Positions 11,900-21,636 of a stretch of DNA of 64,000 bases are shown in pieces. Position numbers and translations under genes: made by a program. The notes under the pieces were generated by a model that was given only the letters and a program-made list of their open reading frames with translations, was not told the origin of the DNA and ran no database searches. The DNA comes from Erpobdella octoculata (lineage: Eukaryota; Annelida; Clitellata; Hirudinida; Erpobdellidae): assembly GCA_963978895.1 (NCBI GenBank), contig OZ022238.1, positions 22,905,784-22,969,783 of the forward strand, in the 5' to 3' direction. Every line of letters starts with the position of its first letter. Positions within the stretch are counted from its first letter, which is position 1.

Positions 11900-12935
11900 G
11901 TCTACAGAATCAGAAGAAAATTCCCTTATTGATAAATTAAAGAAAGAATTAAAAAAGAAATCTGAACTCTGCATGAAAATGGAAAAGGAACTTTCAACAA
12001 AATTTGGAGTTAATAAATTTAAGCATGATAAGGACAAATTTTTTTTTTATACTGGTTTTGCTAATTATGAAATTTTTCATTTAATTTTCATGCACATTGA
12101 GTTTCATGCTGAACTTATGAAAAGTTGTTATAAGAATAGTTGTCAGTCTCGTAGGTTAAGTAATAAATTCAGTTTAGAAGAAGAATTTTTTATGTACTTA
12201 GTTAAGCTTAGAAGAGGTTTCACTAATGAAGAGTTAGCAGATATGTATGAAATAAATCATAGAACAGTTTCAAGAAAAATTATTTCATGGGCTAACTTCC
12301 TTTTTTTTATTCTTGGTAGAATGCCATTTTGGCAATCCAGAAGTGAAATAAACAGTTTTTTGCCCACTATTTTTAAAAAGACTCATCCAAATTGTCGAGT
12401 TATTGTTGATTGCACTGAGATACGCATCCAGCAGCCTAGCTCATTGATGCGATCATCTCAGTTTTTCTCTCCTTATAAGAATTATTCGACGGTTAAATCT
12501 TTAATAGGGATAACACCCCATGGAACAATATCTTTTGTTTCTAAATTGTATTCAGGTAACTGTTCTGATGCATATATATTTAGAGACTGTGGATTGTTGA
12601 AGTTACTTGAATCAGGAGACACTGTGCTTGCAGATAAAGGTTTTACTATTGCCAAGGATCTAGAGGAAATTCACTGTCATTTAGCCATACCTTCTTTTTT
12701 GAACCAATCAGGGCAATTCAGTGCAGATGAAATAAGACATAATCAGTTAATTTCATCCCTCAGAGTTCATGTAGAAAGGTGTATTAAGCGGGTGAAATCA
12801 TATAATTTGTTTTCGAAAACACTTAATCTAGCTTCCTTAGGTACACTTCAGCAGCACTGGGTAAATGCAGCTTTGTTAACTAATTTCAAACCACCACTAG
12901 TTAAAAGTTTTTTAGATAATTCTGATTTAAAGTGA
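11900..12935 (+). CDS. ISL2EU transposase exon 3 (HTH and DDE catalytic domain)
   Basis: Starts after acceptor TTATCTAG. A lysine/glutamate-rich, probably coiled-coil start (about 30 residues) is followed by a helix-turn-helix (FTNEELADMYEINHRTVSRKI) and a DDE_Tnp_4-type nuclease. Candidate catalytic acids: D in VIVDCTEI, D in LADKGF, and E in HVERCIKRVKSYN. The order and spacing fit the DDE superfamily endonuclease of Harbinger/ISL2EU transposases. The frame is open to TGA at 12933-12935. The enzyme would cut and rejoin transposon ends in the nucleus. Confidence 0.92.
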
Positions 12936-13270
12936 GATTTCTGAAATATTATTTTTGGTTAGGTTTCTGTTTTAGAGTTGGTTAATTTTTTTTAGTTATT
13001 GTCCTTTTTAGTGACTATGCTGAGTCACTGTATCTTAATTTTAAAATTTTCATTTTTCTTTAAAGTCATCTTTGCTGTTTGTTCTTCAAGATGTGTTATC
13101 GTCTTGCATGCTTATGTTACTGTATTTAGCAATTACTCCTTGAGTTCATTTTCCTATTCTTCAACTTGATATGACTATGCTGAGACGCTGTATCTTAATT
13201 TTTTTAATTTGTTCTACAAAATAACATTTTTCATTGCTCTATAAATAGTCATTTGTTATCATTTTTATAT

Positions 13271-13276
13271 TTTATT
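13271..13276 (-). promoter_or_regulatory. Candidate polyadenylation signal of ISL2EU YqaJ gene
   Basis: TTTATT on + (AATAAA on -), 223 bp after the YqaJ stop. If used, the transcript would run through 13373-13442 in antisense to its own SWIM exon. Confidence 0.4.
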
Positions 13277-13352
13277 TCATCAATTATTTCTCAAGTTTTT
13301 TTCATTATTTAGTGTATTATTACATTATCATGCAATGTATTATTAATGTAAC

Positions 13353-13358
13353 AATAAA
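13353..13358 (+). promoter_or_regulatory. Candidate polyadenylation signal of ISL2EU transposase
   Basis: AATAAA about 420 bp after the transposase stop, just before the inserted SWIM-exon fragment. Confidence 0.5.
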
Positions 13359-13372
13359 CGTTTATAACATTT

Positions 13373-13442
13373 AGGTTCAATTTAAAAATGGACAAATAGA
13401 CATGACAAATTGTTCTTGTGCAATCGGTCTGGGAGGATGTAC
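13373..13442 (+). repeat. Inserted inverted copy of the SWIM exon start, with 15 bp direct repeats
   Basis: This 70 bp stretch matches the - strand of 14945-15014 (AG of the intron acceptor plus the first 66 nt of the SWIM exon) with about four mismatches, in opposite orientation. It is flanked by the identical 15-mer ACGTTTATAACATTT at 13358-13372 and 13443-13457. The copy includes the intron AG, so it came from genomic DNA or unspliced RNA rather than spliced mRNA. Confidence 0.88.
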
Positions 13443-13498
13443 ACGTTTATAACATTTCGTTTTAAATGCTTTTGATTGTATAAACAAAATTTCATGCT

Positions 13499-13873
13499 CT
13501 ACAAAAAAAAAGTAAAAAAGAAAAAATCTAGTTTTTCCTTAACCATGTCCCAAACATCTTGATTAAAATAAATTCGTTCGCAATGACATTCATCAGATTT
13601 ATACACGAAAAAGTCACACCATTCACATCCAGTTACTGCAAGTTGTTGAATCACTTGATAGTAATATTTGTGCGTTTTTTTCAAATAAAATCCATTTCCA
13701 GTGTTTAGCAGATAAGGCAAAGCGGAGAGATTTTTCTGAGGGTTTGGGCATTTAATTTCTAAAAGACCGTATTCATTAAAGTCAATAACTTTTCTGTCCG
13801 GTGAAGCAGCCAGATAAGGACAACTAGGGTTAATTACCAGTCCGCATTTAAATACTTTTGCATTAAGGTGTAT
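13499..13873 (-). CDS. ISL2EU YqaJ-type nuclease exon 7 (catalytic core)
   Basis: Last exon of the - strand ISL2EU gene, after acceptor TTTTTTTGCAG. It carries the YqaJ/lambda-exonuclease-like core: CGLVINPSCPYLAASPDR (catalytic D of the SPD motif), GLLEIKCP (E-x-K), and YYYQVIQQLAVTG (conserved Q). These residues form the PD-(D/E)xK metal site. The stop is TAG at 13499-13501, after a phenylalanine-rich tail. In ISL2EU elements this protein accompanies the transposase; its exact role is not settled. Confidence 0.92.
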   Translation of the reverse strand: MHLNAKVFKCGLVINPSCPYLAASPDRKVIDFNEYGLLEIKCPNPQKNLSALPYLLNTGNGFYLKKTHKYYYQVIQQLAVTGCEWCDFFVYKSDECHCERIYFNQDVWDMVKEKLDFFFFTFFL

Positions 13874-13937
13874 CTGCAAAAAAAAAAATAAATGTATAGC
13901 CCTTAACCATCTGAAGAAATCAGCTCTATTTGTTTAC

Positions 13938-14044
13938 ATTTAAATAACTCTGCACTGCAACAGGTTCCATGTCTATTCCCCTTTTCATGTCTTGGGTGGT
14001 TATAATTTTTCCATGTTTGAGCCTCGCTGCCAATTTATCAAAAT
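13938..14044 (-). CDS. ISL2EU YqaJ-type nuclease exon 6
   Basis: Encodes FDKLAARLKHGK followed by MKRGIDMEPVAVQSYLN. The G-x-x-x-E-P-x-A-x-x-x-Y pattern is typical just upstream of the YqaJ core. Flanked by TTTTTAG and GTAAAC. Phases fit exon 5 (one base) and exon 7 (zero). Confidence 0.9.
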
Positions 14045-14111
14045 CTAAAAAATGTTAATGAATGTATATTAATAGTCTGATAAACTATCTAAGAAATGTC
14101 TTTTATTTTAC

Positions 14112-14465
14112 CTTTTCTTCTGCTGAATATATCTCCGCAGATTGATGCTGTAATGCGATTTCTTCGTAACCAATGCCATGCTGGAATGTAACTCTGATTT
14201 CTTGTGGCACGTTCATTAATATTGCACATATGTACATCTATTGTCATTGAATCAAACCTCATTCTTTGTTCTTTTGTCATAGTATAACAAAAAGTGTTGG
14301 ACAAGTAGTTATTTAGAGGAAATTGTGGATACTCATCCACACACTCTTCAGGCTCATTTAAAAGAAAAGCTAATGGACATGTAGAAGGTACTTCCCCAAA
14401 GGCCGTGAGCTTTGTGTTGATGCCAGTGCTGTATGATATTGAAAAAGGGAAGGAAGACTTGATAC
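14112..14465 (-). CDS. ISL2EU YqaJ-type nuclease exon 5
   Basis: From acceptor AAATAG to donor GTAAAA. It contains WLRRNRITASICGDIFSRRK, which matches the R-x-x-R-I-T-A-S segment that opens YqaJ domains, after a less conserved acidic stretch (NEPEECVDEYP). Confidence 0.9.
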
Positions 14466-14551
14466 CTATTTACATAAATTAAATTGAATTATATTCATTT
14501 TAATTTAAAAAATTTTGCTTATTTATTTTTAGTTAAAGAACTCATGCTAAC

Positions 14552-14756
14552 CAGACAACATAATTGCATTAGCCAATTCAAATTCCTTTGGGGGTAATAA
14601 TGGAATCGGGTTGTAAGTAAGAGTAGAAGAAATTCCTTTTCTTTTAAAACATTTTTTTACTGTACTTCTTAATTGTATGCTCGAAACACTCTCGCCTTGA
14701 ATTTTGTGCCCCCTTGGCTTGTGCCATTGCTGTTCTTTTGATGTACAAGGCAAAAT
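14552..14756 (-). CDS. ISL2EU YqaJ-type nuclease exon 4
   Basis: Starts ILPCTSKEQQWHKPRG after acceptor CTCACAG. The C-T-x(4)-Q-W-H-K-P-R motif is a familiar element between the SWIM finger and the YqaJ domain in this protein family. It ends with one base before GTTAGC. Confidence 0.88.
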
Positions 14757-14874
14757 CTGTGAGATTATTTTTAAAATATAGCATTTTAAGTTGAATTAAA
14801 GTTTTGTATATTATTATTGTTTTTGACAAAATAAATTGTCTGTAATGAAACTGAAAAATAAATAAAACAATAAC

Positions 14875-15012
14875 ATCTGGAATCTCTGAGCAATTTCTTT
14901 TTTTGTAATCTGCAAGTTGGTACAACAACCCCACAACATGACCACAACATCCTCCCAGACCAATTGCACAAGAACAGCTTGTCATGTCTATTTCTCCATT
15001 TTTAAATTGAAC
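14875..15012 (-). CDS. ISL2EU YqaJ-type nuclease exon 3 (SWIM zinc finger)
   Basis: Encodes VQFKNGEIDMTSCSCAIG then LGGCCGHVVGLLYQLADY: a SWIM-type C-x-C-x(n)-C-x-H zinc finger, expected to bind DNA or protein. Acceptor TTTAG at 15013-15014. The donor is inferred as GTTATT after ATTCCAGAT from the required phase 0. The first 66 nt were copied to 13373-13442. Confidence 0.85.
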
Positions 15013-15167
15013 CTAAACCAACAATAAGTCAACTTAAATTTTAAACAGGATTGAAAAAAAAACTAAATTTAAAATGTTTTATGAAAAACTATTGAGAATA
15101 ATTAATTCCATCAACACAATTCTGGCAAAACTACAAAACCAGTGGATACAAATAATAAATAATCTAC

Positions 15168-15244
15168 TTGAATTATGTGGGCAGTAGCAGTTTTTTTCTG
15201 ACTTCGGAAGCATTTACTGCTTACAACAAGCTTCTCACTGAATT
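15168..15244 (-). CDS. ISL2EU YqaJ-type nuclease exon 2
   Basis: From acceptor GTTTCAG to donor GTAGAT. Encodes FSEKLVVSSKCFRSQKKT followed by ATAHIIQ. Joining to exon 3 gives an uninterrupted frame (Q-V-Q-F). Confidence 0.8.
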
Positions 15245-15486
15245 CTGAAACTTGGTTTATTAAAAGAATGAGAATATACAATGATGAGATATACAATTCG
15301 TTTTCTTTTCTTTTTTTAACACCACTAAATACTAAATTTAAATCAAGATGAAAGTAAAACGATAGATTAGCTTATGTTCAATAGTATTATATTTTATTAA
15401 AAGTGCAATCGCACGTTAATTTTTTACAATATTGCTAATCGGCGACTGTCCTAGCTGACCTAGCTAGACTATCTTGGTAACCATAC

Positions 15487-15676
15487 TTTTGATGTCGTGA
15501 ATATACTCTTCCACAAAATATTTATATCCTTTAACCATATCCTTTGATATAAGACATGTATTTTTCATTTTGAAAAATCTTTCTACGTCTTCAAAAGTAA
15601 AATTAGGAACAACCGAAAGGCTCATTTCAATTACAGTTAAACGCTCAACAGAAGACCGGAAGTTAAACATCCCCAT
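15487..15676 (-). CDS. ISL2EU YqaJ-type nuclease exon 1
   Basis: ATG at 15676 lies immediately inside the right terminal inverted repeat. It encodes MGMFNFRSSVERLTVIEMSL and ends before donor GTATGG with one base, which matches the phase of exon 2. The seven exons total 1446 nt, exactly 482 codons, with no stop inside. The start is the only in-frame ATG near the element end. Confidence 0.78.
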
Positions 15677-15710
15677 AGCAAAGAAAGCACAAAGTTAGAG
15701 AGAATAGTCA
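15677..15710 (-). repeat. Right terminal inverted repeat of ISL2EU
   Basis: Ends GTTAGAGAGAATAGTCA and is followed by the AT target duplication at 15711-15712. Confidence 0.92.
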
Positions 15711-17250
15711 ATATCCACAAAGCCTCGAACTTTCTAATAATAGGAATTTTATTAGCAAATTAGTTAATTTTCGTAAATAATAATATTCTTAATAATTTAA
15801 ATAAGAAGAATAATAATTGCAAAATAGTAAAATGTTGTTAATAATAATTTATAACTTTTTTAAAATTGGGGAAAACCCGCCGACTATTACTTCGGTGATT
15901 TATTTATTTTCAACTTGTTTATATTCAGCGATGACGTACGATGCATTATATGTATCCGCATAGCGTTAAACTTTCGCGGCTAATAACTTTTTATTTAAAC
16001 ATTTTAACCAAAAAGTGCCCTAACAAACCGTGTTCAGCGTCTCATAATCTATCAACGTGAGTTTTTTCAGACCTGCAGATGCCAATCGGGTGACATACAT
16101 CATTGCGCATTTATAGTAGGGAACCAGCACATATTAGTCTCAGTCAAACCGCACTCTAAGCACAAAAACAACACCAATGCGCTAATATAGTAATAACTTT
16201 GCGCACGCTTCGCAAGCGAAGCGTGTGACTAAAATAGTTATTAGCAGATGATTTTTCACTTGGACACGTTTTGGAATGTTCTTCTATTTGATGGTATGAT
16301 TTAGGAAAAAAGCATACGTCAAAAACCTTTAATGGGCGATTTGGAAAAAACAGTCTACGAAAAAAACCATGTTAATTGGGTGATAGTGAAAAAACCGCCT
16401 ATGAAAAACACTATTTATTTGATGCAGATGCTAATCGGGTACATAATAATAGGAATAATATTAGCAAATTAGTTAATTTTCGTAAGTAATAATATTATTA
16501 ATAAATAAAATAAGAGGAATAATAATTGCAAAATAGTAAAATGTCGTTAATAATATTTTCATTAAATATATCCGAAAAGCGTAGAACTTTCCAATAATAG
16601 GAATAATATTAGCAAATTAGTTAATTTTCGTTATTAATAATTAAAATAAGAGGAATAATAATGGCCAAAATAGTAAATTGTCGTTAAAAATAATAAATTA
16701 TTTTTATGCAACTTGTTTAAAATTGGGAAAAACCCGCCGACTACTACTTCGGTGATTTATTTATTTTCAACTTGTATTGTTTATATTTAGCGATGACGAA
16801 CGATGCATTATATATATACGCAAAGCGTGTAACTTTCGCCGCTAATAACTTTTTATTTAAACATTTTAACAAAATGTGCCCAAACAAACCATGTTCAGCG
16901 TCTCATAATCTATCAACGTGAGTTTTTTCAGACCTCCAGATGCTAATCGGGTGACATACATAATACATACATAATACATATTACATCATTGCGCTTCTAT
17001 GTTGGGGATTTGTTTATTTTTAACTTGTTTATACTGAGTGATGACGTACGATGCATTATATATATCCGCAAAGCTTGGAACTTTTGCGGCTAATAACTTT
17101 TTATTTAAACATTTTAACAAAAAAGTGCCCTAACAAACCTTGTTCAGCGTCTCATAATCTATCAACGTGAGTTTTTCAGACCTGCAGATGCTAATCGGGT
17201 GACATACATACATAATACATACATCATTGCGCTTTTATGTTAGGGAATTT
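15711..17250. repeat. Complex modular array, block 3
   Basis: Resumes the AT-rich module interrupted at 10697, then conserved modules near 15970, 16830 and 17080, a type II hairpin (16204-16225) and a short minisatellite run. The array ends at GCGCTTTTATGTTAGGGA near 17248. A similar CTTTTATGTT precedes its first module near 1945. Confidence 0.82.
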
Positions 17251-19140
17251 ATTTTATTCTTTTTAGTGCATTTAAAAAAGAGCGTGCTTAAATAAAATTT
17301 ATTAGTATTATTTTGAACTTTATAATTTCTGATTTTTGCAATTGATTTTTAAGGATCGAAACGTTTTGTAAAAAAGAAACATAAAAAATTCAAATTTGTT
17401 ATACAATTCTACAGATAATTACAAAATGATATCAATTTAGCAAATTTTAACAGTTATAATTTTTTTAAAGTACGTTTTACTTAATTTTTATATATATGAT
17501 TTTTTTTACGTAAATGACCTTACATTATATCATCTATATTGAAGATTTTATTCTTAATTATATTTTTATCAAATATGTTTTGATTCAAATTTAGAAAAAT
17601 ATTGCATTTTCATCGATAATAAATTTCTATTCCAAGTTTCAGCTCAATTGGATAAAGGCTTGTGATCTAAAATTCGATTTGAAAATACGAACCATTAAAC
17701 ATACAACAAACAGATGAAGTTAATGAAAAGCGTATAATAAAAGCGTACAAAAAGTTCTAATTTCACGATTGTCCAACAGTTCAGTTCAGGGAGGCCCAGC
17801 ATCACTCAAACAGATATAATATGAATTTATATTAATATCATAATATGTTTCTTGTTTATAAATGGTTCAAACTAATAATACTTTTTAAAATAGTTTTTCC
17901 ACTAGAAATAAATGTAATTGTTTTCTCAAAATAACAAATTTGTGTACATACATATTTTGAGCCAATTGTATAATGTTATAGATAAAAACGTGTAACACAG
18001 TAAAAAATTGAATTTTTTATAGAAACTATAAGTATATTGTTATTTTATAATATTGTGCAAAAATTTTATCAATGGCCACTGTTTTTTTTTGCGTTTTTCC
18101 TATTTACTGTCAAAAAGTGCTACGACATTTACGGACCGATCCAAATGATTAAAACAAATACTTTGGTATTTTCTACACACTGCTAATTTGATCTCGAAAC
18201 ACAATTTTTAAAAAACTAATGAAAAAATATGCTGTTTAATGCATTATAAAAAAACATCGATTCCTTAGTAAACAACTGATATTTACAGTTTTGTACAAAT
18301 TATTACAATGGACAACGACAACAAATATATTTTATCTGGTGCATCGAATATTTCAACAAACTGTTAAAACAATTTTAAAAAATTTGAAAACTTCAGTTTT
18401 TGAATCTTTTATAAAAACTTCACCGTGTTTGTTTGCTTGAAAAGATGTGGTGGAATCTTGTGAAGCTTAGAAAACAAACTTTCCGTTATTCAATCGGGCC
18501 AAAATTTTGAGTATTAAATTTTTTTCAATGACTATTCATTTTCTGATATTTTCAGATTGTTTTAACAAAATTTAAAAAAAAACAAGTAAAATTTTAAAAA
18601 TTACAAATTTTTATTAAAAGAATAAAACCACCAGTTTCAAGTTCAATAAAAAAATGAAAATTGATTTTTCAAATAAAAAATGTATAATAAAAACTTTTTT
18701 TTCATGGGTTGGTTTTTATTTGTTATCATTTCATATTTCTTTTCTAGTAAATGCTAATAAATGCTCACAAAATATTTTTAACAGTATACATGTTTTCACA
18801 ACACTTGCAATGTTGCTTGTATGTTATTTCAGCGCAAAGTTGTTTTTGAAAACATCGCTCCTCGTCCGATCAACGAAGTTAAGTTAGCGCCCAACTCCTA
18901 CTTCCAAACAAAATGTTTATTTCAAAAAATTTCAATATGTACACTTAAATATTATTTTTAACCTTTCAGTACATTATTTTACAGGTGTTGGTATAAATTT
19001 TTTTTATAATTCTATTAATGTTTCGAAGGGAATTGAACTAGACATTTTTGTAAGAGAGCATTTTATTGATTCAAATGACACAATATATGAAACATTGCAA
19101 AATGTAGCACACAAACAACCAGAACAGGACAAATAAAAAA
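17251..19140. other. AT-rich stretch, no supported gene
   Basis: Long A/T runs and no convincing coding frame. Near 18970-19130 a short frame reads GVGINFFYNSINVSKGIELD on +, possibly a decayed coding remnant, but too little is left to name. Confidence 0.45.
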
Positions 19141-19149
19141 ACTGGATAT

Positions 19150-19650
19150 GAAAATTCAAGTAATAAATTTACGCCTGTTTCCAGTTCCTGAATGTTGAAC
19201 AGCAGGAGTGCTTCCTTATAAATAACAGCAATAGTGCGCCATAATCACGGCATCCCAGCGTCCTTGGTAGTGAGTTTCAAACTTCTTGATCTGATAAAAT
19301 CATTCACTTTGTTCGTTGCTAAAATATCCAAAATTTCTAAGAAAACGATTCAGATAACTAAAGTGTTGCTCATTTTCATCACTATCACAAAAACTTATTG
19401 GTAACAATGTTTTCAAAGTTTTTTACCAACATCTAAAAAAATTTGACAAGCTGATGCTTTTTTTATTTATCGTTCTAGAAATATTTGTTTCGTCTAAAAG
19501 CTTACAGATCTGCGGTTCATCAAAAATCCCTGCTTTATGTTTTTTAATTGTCAAACCTGGAAACACGCTGCTAATTTTTGAATACGTTTGCAGATGTACA
19601 TCGTGCCATACTTGTTTGTGGCGTTCAGTATTTCTTAACGTAATGGTTTA
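19150..19650 (-). pseudogene. Decayed transposon-associated gene relic (EQGERFHQD family)
   Basis: Translation of - with several stops and frame shifts gives KAGIFDEPQICKLLDET, then FLRNFGYFSNEQSE, FETHYQGRWDAVIMAHYC and PAVQHSGTGNRRKF. These match a family of uncharacterised proteins, frequent in repeat-rich invertebrate genomes, with the motif E-Q-G-E-R-F-H-Q-D-I then Y-Q-G-R-W and M-A-D-Y-C. At least three in-frame stops make this copy dead. Function is unknown. Confidence 0.6.
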
Positions 19651-19699
19651 ATCGGTCTCTACTTTCCTACAAAAAAACATGGATTTAATGTATCCCGAC

Positions 19700-20930
19700 G
19701 GGTGTCAGATGAGAAAATTCACAATTTTTATTTCAACACAAATGACCCATTTATGATCATGATACATGATCAGTATTACTGGATCTGTCGGTGGCTTTTG
19801 ACACCGTCGATCATCAGATCCTGCTTCAGCGACTCACGTCATCTTTTGGATTTGACGGGGAACCACTCATATCTTACTAAACGTGAATGTCAAGCAAGAG
19901 CTCACGGAACCGCTTCATCTACTTCAATACTAGCAGGGATCAGTTCTAGGTCTAACTCTATTCATTATGTACATTGCTGAGTTGGAACAGATTGTCACGA
20001 AACGCGGGTTGCAATCACATTTTTACGCTGATGACACAAATCTACGGCCATTGTGATCCAGAAGGGGTCGCCGAGCTCTCATTGCTTGTCTCTGCGTGCG
20101 TCGACGACGTCAGTCAGTGGATGCGCTCCAGTCGCTTACAGCTCAAATTAAATAAATCTGAAGTAATTTGGTTCTCAACTCGCCGTCGGAAGAACAAGCG
20201 CCCAAAGGACTTGATTCGTCTCGGTATCGACCGGATCTCACCGTCTGACACGGTCCGTAACCTCGGCGCAATCTTCGATTCCGACATGTCAATGGTCGCA
20301 AATGTCAGCCATGTCGCTCGAGCGTGTTTTTCCACTTTGCGACAAATCAAAACAGTCGCATCATCTCTTTCTCTGAAACTTTTCATCACACTTGCAACAT
20401 TTTTAGTTCTCTCAAAACTCGATTATTGCAATTCTGTTTTGGCAGGATCTCCGTCGTTTTAGACCCGCCGTCTACAGTCGGTTGTCAACGCAGCTGCTAG
20501 ACTGGTGATGCGAGCCAGAAAACATGACCGTATCTCCCCCATCCTCCAAGAGCTGCATTGGCTGAAGGTCGACTGCAGGATAGATTTTAAACTCGCACTT
20601 CTGGTCTTTAAGTGCCTCCACGAGTCGGCTCCTCTATATTTGCGCTCGGACGTCACACGCGTGTGTGACATTCTGCCTCGACGAAGACTTAGGTCGTCAT
20701 CCTCGTCTTCACTCCTCATCCCTGCAGCCCGTCTAAAGACTGCTGGGGACAGACGCTTTGCGGTTGCTGGCTCAACGATCTGGAATCGGCTTCCACCAAA
20801 GGTCACAACCGCATCTACAATCGAACACTTCAGAAAGGCACTCAAGACACACCTGTTTGTTGCCTGGAAGTCTGCTGATTTACGCCACATTAAAAATTGT
20901 CAAACTGAAATGAAATGAAATGAAAAAACA
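19700..20930 (+). mobile_element. L2-like non-LTR retrotransposon, 5'-truncated, (TGAAA)n tail
   Basis: Begins inside the reverse transcriptase and runs to the 3' end, which carries a short TGAAATGAAATGAAATGAAA tail at about 20908-20927. The coding part has higher GC than its surroundings, typical of a recent insertion into AT-rich DNA. Confidence 0.85.
19760..20880 (+). pseudogene. L2-like reverse transcriptase, C-terminal part, broken frames
   Basis: The first 250 bp give RT motifs in shifting frames ([13 protein letters not shown], GSVLGLTLFIMYIAELEQ). YADDT is present at about 20028 but with a frame change directly after it. The next frame, ending at 20462, encodes the thumb region (VDDVSQWMRSSRLQLKLNKS, VARACFSTLRQIK, LSKLDYCNSVLAG). 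After a TAG, the frame 20505-20918 continues with AARLV, HDRISPILQELHWLKV, then IWNRLPPKV and FRKALKTHLF. This is the usual C-terminus of L2/CR1-group LINEs. Non-functional. Confidence 0.83.
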
Positions 20931-20935
20931 GTGTC

Positions 20936-21348
20936 TTTTCTAAAAACCAGATTAACGTGTCTTTAGAAACTTAAATCCTAGAGACATTGACTCACCCACA
21001 GACTTACAGAAGTATAGGTTTAGACACAAACCTAAACCTTATATATAAAGTATTGTCAATAACTTAAAAATTTAACCTGATAGGTCAACATGAAGGTTAT
21101 TTTTAAATTTGAAAGACTTATTTTGTATAGGAATGATGTATATTTAAAAAACATAGCAATACAAAAAGTAGGTTATAAAATAACTAGAAATATTTAAAAG
21201 TGCATACTTTGACTTTAGTATAAGTGAATACATATCTATATCTTTTGTACATCGTTAACTTATTTTAAATAAAACAAAATTACTAATTAATAGGAACATT
21301 GTTTTGTACATACACCGTCAATTGTTTATTTTAATTCATAATGAAAAG
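20936..21348 (+). other. Synaptotagmin intron sequence (presumed)
   Basis: AT-rich, no gene seen. The synaptotagmin exons encoding the luminal tail and transmembrane helix are not found here or further upstream in the window. Confidence 0.4.
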
Positions 21349-21477
21349 AACAAGGAAGATTTAGAAGAACTGGAAGAGAGCATACAGACTAACGAAACTG
21401 TTGAAGAAATAAAGAGAGAAAAGGACAGTCTTGGACAATTGCAATTCTCTCTTAATTACGATTTTCAAAAACTAGAG
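21349..21477 (+). CDS. Syt1: Synaptotagmin-1-like, exon a (linker and start of C2A)
   Basis: Encodes an acidic linker (EDLEELEESIQTNETVEEIK) and LGQLQFSLNYDFQKLE, equivalent to the LGKLQYSLDYDFQ strand that opens the C2A domain of synaptotagmin-1. The donor GTTAGT at 21478 is in phase 0. The start at 21349, after AAAAG, is the likely acceptor but not certain. Synaptotagmin-1 is the vesicle-membrane calcium sensor for neurotransmitter release. Linker and C2 domains are cytosolic. Confidence 0.8.
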
Positions 21478-21636
21478 GTTAGTTAATTTTACATTCATTA
21501 ACATACATGGATACAAATATAAAAGTAAAACTACAGCCCATGAAACTCGACTCGGTTAAGACAGGTTCCATATTTTAACCGTCTTGGTAGCTCTCAGTTT
21601 CCTAAATAAATTTTATGAAAGAAAACTTTTAAGGAC

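Larger units (their letters stand above)
10698..15710. mobile_element. Complete ISL2EU-type DNA transposon (5013 bp)
   Basis: The ends are inverted repeats beginning TGACTATTCTCTCTAAC and continuing with TTTG.G.TTTCTTTGCT for about 33 bp with few mismatches. A 2 bp AT duplication flanks it (10696-10697 and 15711-15712). The host is the AT-rich module of the modular array, and removing the element with one AT restores the module junction TTCATTAAATATATCC seen elsewhere, e.g. near 9178-9190. The element has two convergent genes: a THAP plus DDE transposase on + and a SWIM plus YqaJ-type nuclease on -. A THAP transposase with a YqaJ protein is characteristic of the ISL2EU (IS4EU) superfamily. 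Both genes can be spliced in frame, so it may be young or active. Confidence 0.93.

Noticed and set aside
18654..18887. 77-residue frame with a hydrophobic middle
   Set aside because: AT-rich sequence easily gives Phe/Leu-rich frames; no homology or splice context.
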